DNA of 8,049 nt. Source: an uncultured PS1 clade bacterium (GTDB lineage: Bacteria; Pseudomonadota; Gammaproteobacteria; PS1; Pseudothioglobaceae). The notes beneath the pieces were generated by a model. It did not search any database. It saw only the letters and a program-made list of their open reading frames with translations, and was not told the DNA's origin. This document shows, piece after piece, positions 7,122-8,049 of the stretch. A program made the position numbers and the translations under genes. Location: positions 1-8,049 of the forward strand of contig CALFDA010000101.1 in assembly GCA_937950605.1 (NCBI GenBank). The letters run 5' to 3'. The first letter of the stretch is position 1, and every line of letters begins with the position of its first letter.

Positions 7122-8049
7122 AACCCTTTAAATTAGCACCCTTTAAATCAGCATTCCTTAAATTAGCATCACTTAAATCAACACCCCTTAAATCAGCATC
7201 ACTTAAATCAGCACTACTTAAATTAGCACTACTTAAATTAGCATGCCTTAAATCAGCATGCCTTAAACTAGCACTACTTAAATTAGCATGCCTTAAATCA
7301 GCACCTCTTAAATTAGCATGCCATAAATCAGCATGCCTTAAATCAGCACCTCTTAAATTAGCATGCCTTAAATCAGCACCCTTTAAATCAGCACTATTAA
7401 AACTAACGTTTTTGAAATCACCTTCTACAAATAGTTTAAAAAAATCAGGTTTATCTTTTGCAATAGTAAAATCTTGTAAGTCAAATATAGAGCAATCCAA
7501 ATTAAGTTCTTTTGCCGTATATTCTATACTAAGCCACTGCAACATATATTGAGCGTAAGTTCGTCTTTCAGATTCTTCTGATTGAACACCCATAGTTGTT
7601 GTTTTGGGGAAACTTTTCAATACTTTGATAAAGGCAAGTTTTATATCTTCTTTGTATTCTGGTACTTTTGCTCCCAAACTAATTAATCTTTGTGTTGCGA
7701 TTTCACGACGAACAAGTATGTCATCAGTGAGCATTTTTAAAGCGTCAAACAAATCATTTTGATGGATATTTTCACGAGTATCATGGGTTCTAAAAAACCA
7801 TAATACAGCAGTTGTCGGTAGTGCCATTAACGCTATAAGTAGGGGATTTAATGATAATTTTTTGCAATCATTTGTAATAAATTCACACATGGGTTGATAT
7901 AGGCATTTAGCAAGCAATACACCTAAAATAACGCTTAAAAATAAGAAAGAAAATCGATATTTTATATCTTTTAAAATTTTGTTTTTTATATACGAAGCAA
8001 AGTCTTTAATTTGCGATATAAACTGGGTTACTTTAACTTTAACTTTAAC
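7120..8049 (-). CDS. Membrane-anchored pentapeptide-repeat protein, 5'-partial and 3'-frameshifted
   Basis: The frame is open to the window edge, so the true start lies outside. The TTG at 7917 and the ATG at 7890 are not credible starts because coding character continues upstream. The visible 309 residues begin VKVKVKV, then have a first hydrophobic segment (about 33-47) and a second (about 67-86), followed by RTHDTREN, a juxtamembrane pattern I associate with this family. A soluble region of about 130 residues with no motif I recognise follows, then 18 consecutive pentapeptides of the A(D/N)Lxx type (220-309), which fold as a right-handed quadrilateral beta-helix. Two membrane passes would hold the helix at the inner membrane, probably facing the cytoplasm. 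The molecular role is unknown. Known pentapeptide proteins include gyrase-protecting DNA mimics, but nothing here supports that specifically. The gene converges on the restriction operon. The stop at 7120 is premature: the native C-terminus is out of frame at 6972-7121. Confidence 0.8.
   Translation of the reverse strand, partial: VKVKVKVTQFISQIKDFASYIKNKILKDIKYRFSFLFLSVILGVLLAKCLYQPMCEFITNDCKKLSLNPLLIALMALPTTAVLWFFRTHDTRENIHQNDLFDALKMLTDDILVRREIATQRLISLGAKVPEYKEDIKLAFIKVLKSFPKTTTMGVQSEESERRTYAQYMLQWLSIEYTAKELNLDCSIFDLQDFTIAKDKPDFFKLFVEGDFKNVSFNSADLKGADLRHANLRGADLRHADLWHANLRGADLRHANLSSASLRHADLRHANLSSANLSSADLSDADLRGVDLSDANLRNADLKGANLKG
7123..7392 (-). repeat. 15-bp tandem array encoding 18 pentapeptides
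   Basis: Eighteen consecutive 15-bp units, on the plus strand variants of CTTAAATCAGCAYCN, encode ADLRH, ANLRG, ANLSS and similar pentapeptides. Two further units continue to about 7095 in a shifted frame. The alanine and leucine codons are nearly invariant, and variation falls at the two last positions of each unit. There are no spacers, so this is protein-coding repetition. Confidence 0.9.
7286..7375 (-). repeat. Near-identical 45-bp tandem duplication inside the pentapeptide array
   Basis: Positions 7286-7330 and 7331-7375 match at 44 of 45 bases; the single difference is A at 7323 versus T at 7368. Each copy encodes three pentapeptides. The identity is much higher than between other units in the array, which points to a recent in-frame duplication. 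The mismatch creates the unusual ADLWH unit. Confidence 0.75.
8031..8048 (-). repeat. Hexanucleotide repeat at the window edge
   Basis: Three copies of CTTTAA on the plus strand, possibly continuing past the window end, are read on the minus strand as alternating valine and lysine near the protein's N-terminus. Six-base changes keep the frame. Confidence 0.6.

Noticed and set aside
7252..7366. Repeated GCATGC palindromes as regulatory or restriction-avoidance signals
   Set aside because: They follow from the codons for R-H-A/W-H-A in the repeated pentapeptides, so coding constraint and duplication explain them.
7095..7392. CRISPR-like array
   Set aside because: The 15-bp units are directly adjacent with no spacers and encode a regular A(D/N)Lxx peptide on the minus strand.
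7097..7552. Plus-strand reading frame with LKSA/LKLA repeats
   Set aside because: It is the antisense reading of the pentapeptide array. The repeat pattern and domain homology belong to the minus strand, and the frame runs through the non-repeat part without recognisable features.

Overview
This window is AT-rich (roughly one third G+C by eye) and has short intergenic regions. The organism cannot be named from the sequence alone. A low-GC gammaproteobacterium, such as a SUP05/thiotrophic-symbiont-like or Moraxella/Francisella-like lineage, is my best guess, resting on codon usage and on the style of the membrane-anchored pentapeptide-repeat protein. There are no rRNA or tRNA genes, no CRISPR array and no complete transposon.

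Layout. Positions 1-249 are non-coding. They hold a weak promoter candidate, a stretch that could fold as an H-type pseudoknot, and a 14-bp match to an IS6-family terminal inverted repeat. Positions 250-6904 are a two-gene operon on the plus strand. The first gene encodes a 1082-residue protein with an N-terminal phospholipase-D-type nuclease domain fused to an SNF2-like superfamily 2 helicase/translocase. The second, overlapping by 8 bp, encodes a 1137-residue Eco57I-type N6-adenine DNA methyltransferase with a C-terminal TaqI-like target-recognition domain. An intrinsic terminator follows at 6908-6940. Positions 6972-8049 on the minus strand hold a convergent gene for a membrane-anchored pentapeptide-repeat protein. 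Its 5' end runs off the window, and its last 50 codons are cut off by a frameshift inside the repeat array.

How the genes work together. The operon looks like a compact ATP-dependent restriction-modification (phage-defence) system. The methyltransferase would recognise and mark an asymmetric site. The partner would translocate on unmarked DNA and cut it with a metal-independent PLD active site. The parts correspond in kind to DISARM drmC (PLD), drmD (SNF2 helicase) and drmMI (Eco57I-type methylase), packed into two polypeptides without drmA or drmB. They also resemble the logic of type ISP and type III enzymes. The assignment to DNA modification and restriction is strong. Target sequence, cleavage mode and activity are unknown.

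The pentapeptide gene lies beyond the terminator on the other strand and is not part of the operon. Its frameshift, a recent 45-bp in-frame duplication and a hexanucleotide repeat near its 5' end show a gene changing quickly by repeat-driven events.
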